A DNA stretch of 5,748 nucleotides, taken from Paracoccaceae bacterium. Its GTDB lineage: Bacteria > Pseudomonadota > Alphaproteobacteria > Rhodobacterales > Rhodobacteraceae. This document shows positions 5,614-5,748 of this stretch, piece after piece. The notes under the pieces are model-generated. The model saw only the letters and a program-made list of their open reading frames with translations, was not told the origin of the DNA and did not search any database. Position 1 is the stretch's first letter. Every line of letters starts with the position of its first letter. The DNA is taken from positions 1 to 5,748 of the forward strand of contig JAESRD010000346.1 in assembly GCA_016764835.1 (NCBI GenBank), read 5' to 3'. Position numbers and translations under genes: made by a program.

Positions 5614-5748
5614 TTAAAACCCGAGCAGGGTGGCGGTGTCGCGGGCGATCTGGCGCTCTTCGTCGGCAGGCAGCACATGCACGGGCACAGGCCCCAAAAA
5701 TGCCAAGCCTTGGGTGATTTTGGCGCGAATGGGGGCGGCGTTTTCGCC
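5614..5748 (-). CDS. ackA: Acetate kinase, C-terminal fragment (cut by the window edge)
   Basis: Interconverts acetyl phosphate plus ADP with acetate plus ATP. Only the last 44 codons and the TAA (5616-5614) are present; the start lies beyond 5748. The fragment opens with GENAAPIRAKI, the end of the GIGEN..VR motif whose Glu corresponds to active-site E384 of the Methanosarcina enzyme. It then has VHVLPADEERQIARDT, matching the family's C-terminal VIPTNEEL.IA block, and ends LLGF. The length after GEN is shorter than in E. coli AckA, in keeping with the compact alphaproteobacterial forms. It is on the same strand as the sugar operon, but the 76-base gap holding an operator-like site argues for separate control. 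A propionate or butyrate kinase of the same superfamily cannot be fully excluded from 44 residues. Confidence 0.88.
   Translation of the reverse strand, partial: GENAAPIRAKITQGLAFLGPVPVHVLPADEERQIARDTATLLGF

Noticed and set aside
1..5748. Mobile element, CRISPR array, tRNA or rRNA genes
   Set aside because: No transposase or integrase, no regularly spaced repeats, and no tRNA- or rRNA-like sequence were seen on either strand.

Overview
The window looks like chromosomal DNA from an alphaproteobacterium, most likely a member of the Rhodobacterales (roseobacter group). This is judged from the moderately high GC, the alphaproteobacterial flavour of the PolA and AckA fragments, and a tightly packed sugar operon. 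No species can be named from the sequence alone.

Layout from left to right. (1) Positions 1-1131, + strand: the 3' part of polA (DNA polymerase I), cut by the window edge. (2) Positions 1132-1421: an AT-richer gap with a possible promoter, a 59-residue single-helix membrane-protein ORF (1226-1405), and a hairpin between the convergent transcription units. (3) Positions 1422-5537, - strand: a five-gene operon read right to left. Its order is a sugar 1-dehydrogenase of the short-chain dehydrogenase family, dgoK, dgoA, an SMP-30-type lactonase and galM. Three junctions are ATGA overlaps of 4 bases and one is an 8-base overlap, so translation is probably coupled along the whole message. (4) Positions 5538-5613: the operon's upstream region, with a near-palindrome of the LacI-family type centred on AACGTT and a weak candidate promoter. 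(5) Positions 5614-5748, - strand: the last 44 codons of ackA (acetate kinase).

The operon fits the oxidative, non-Leloir route for D-galactose (De Ley-Doudoroff pathway). GalM equilibrates the anomers, the dehydrogenase makes the galactonolactone, and the SMP-30 protein opens it to galactonate. DgoK phosphorylates 2-dehydro-3-deoxygalactonate, and DgoA splits the product to pyruvate and glyceraldehyde 3-phosphate. The dehydratase step (galactonate to 2-dehydro-3-deoxygalactonate), a transporter and a regulator gene are all absent between ackA and polA.

The most notable observation is that dgoA is broken by a frameshift near 3567-3572. Restoring one base would give a normal aldolase of about 203 residues. 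As written, the gene is two half-barrel ORFs whose stop and start codons overlap, and beta strand 5 is lost from both. This could be a real mutation, a sequencing error, or less likely recoding. Apart from this, I see known families in a recognisable arrangement, and I do not find evidence for a wholly new system.
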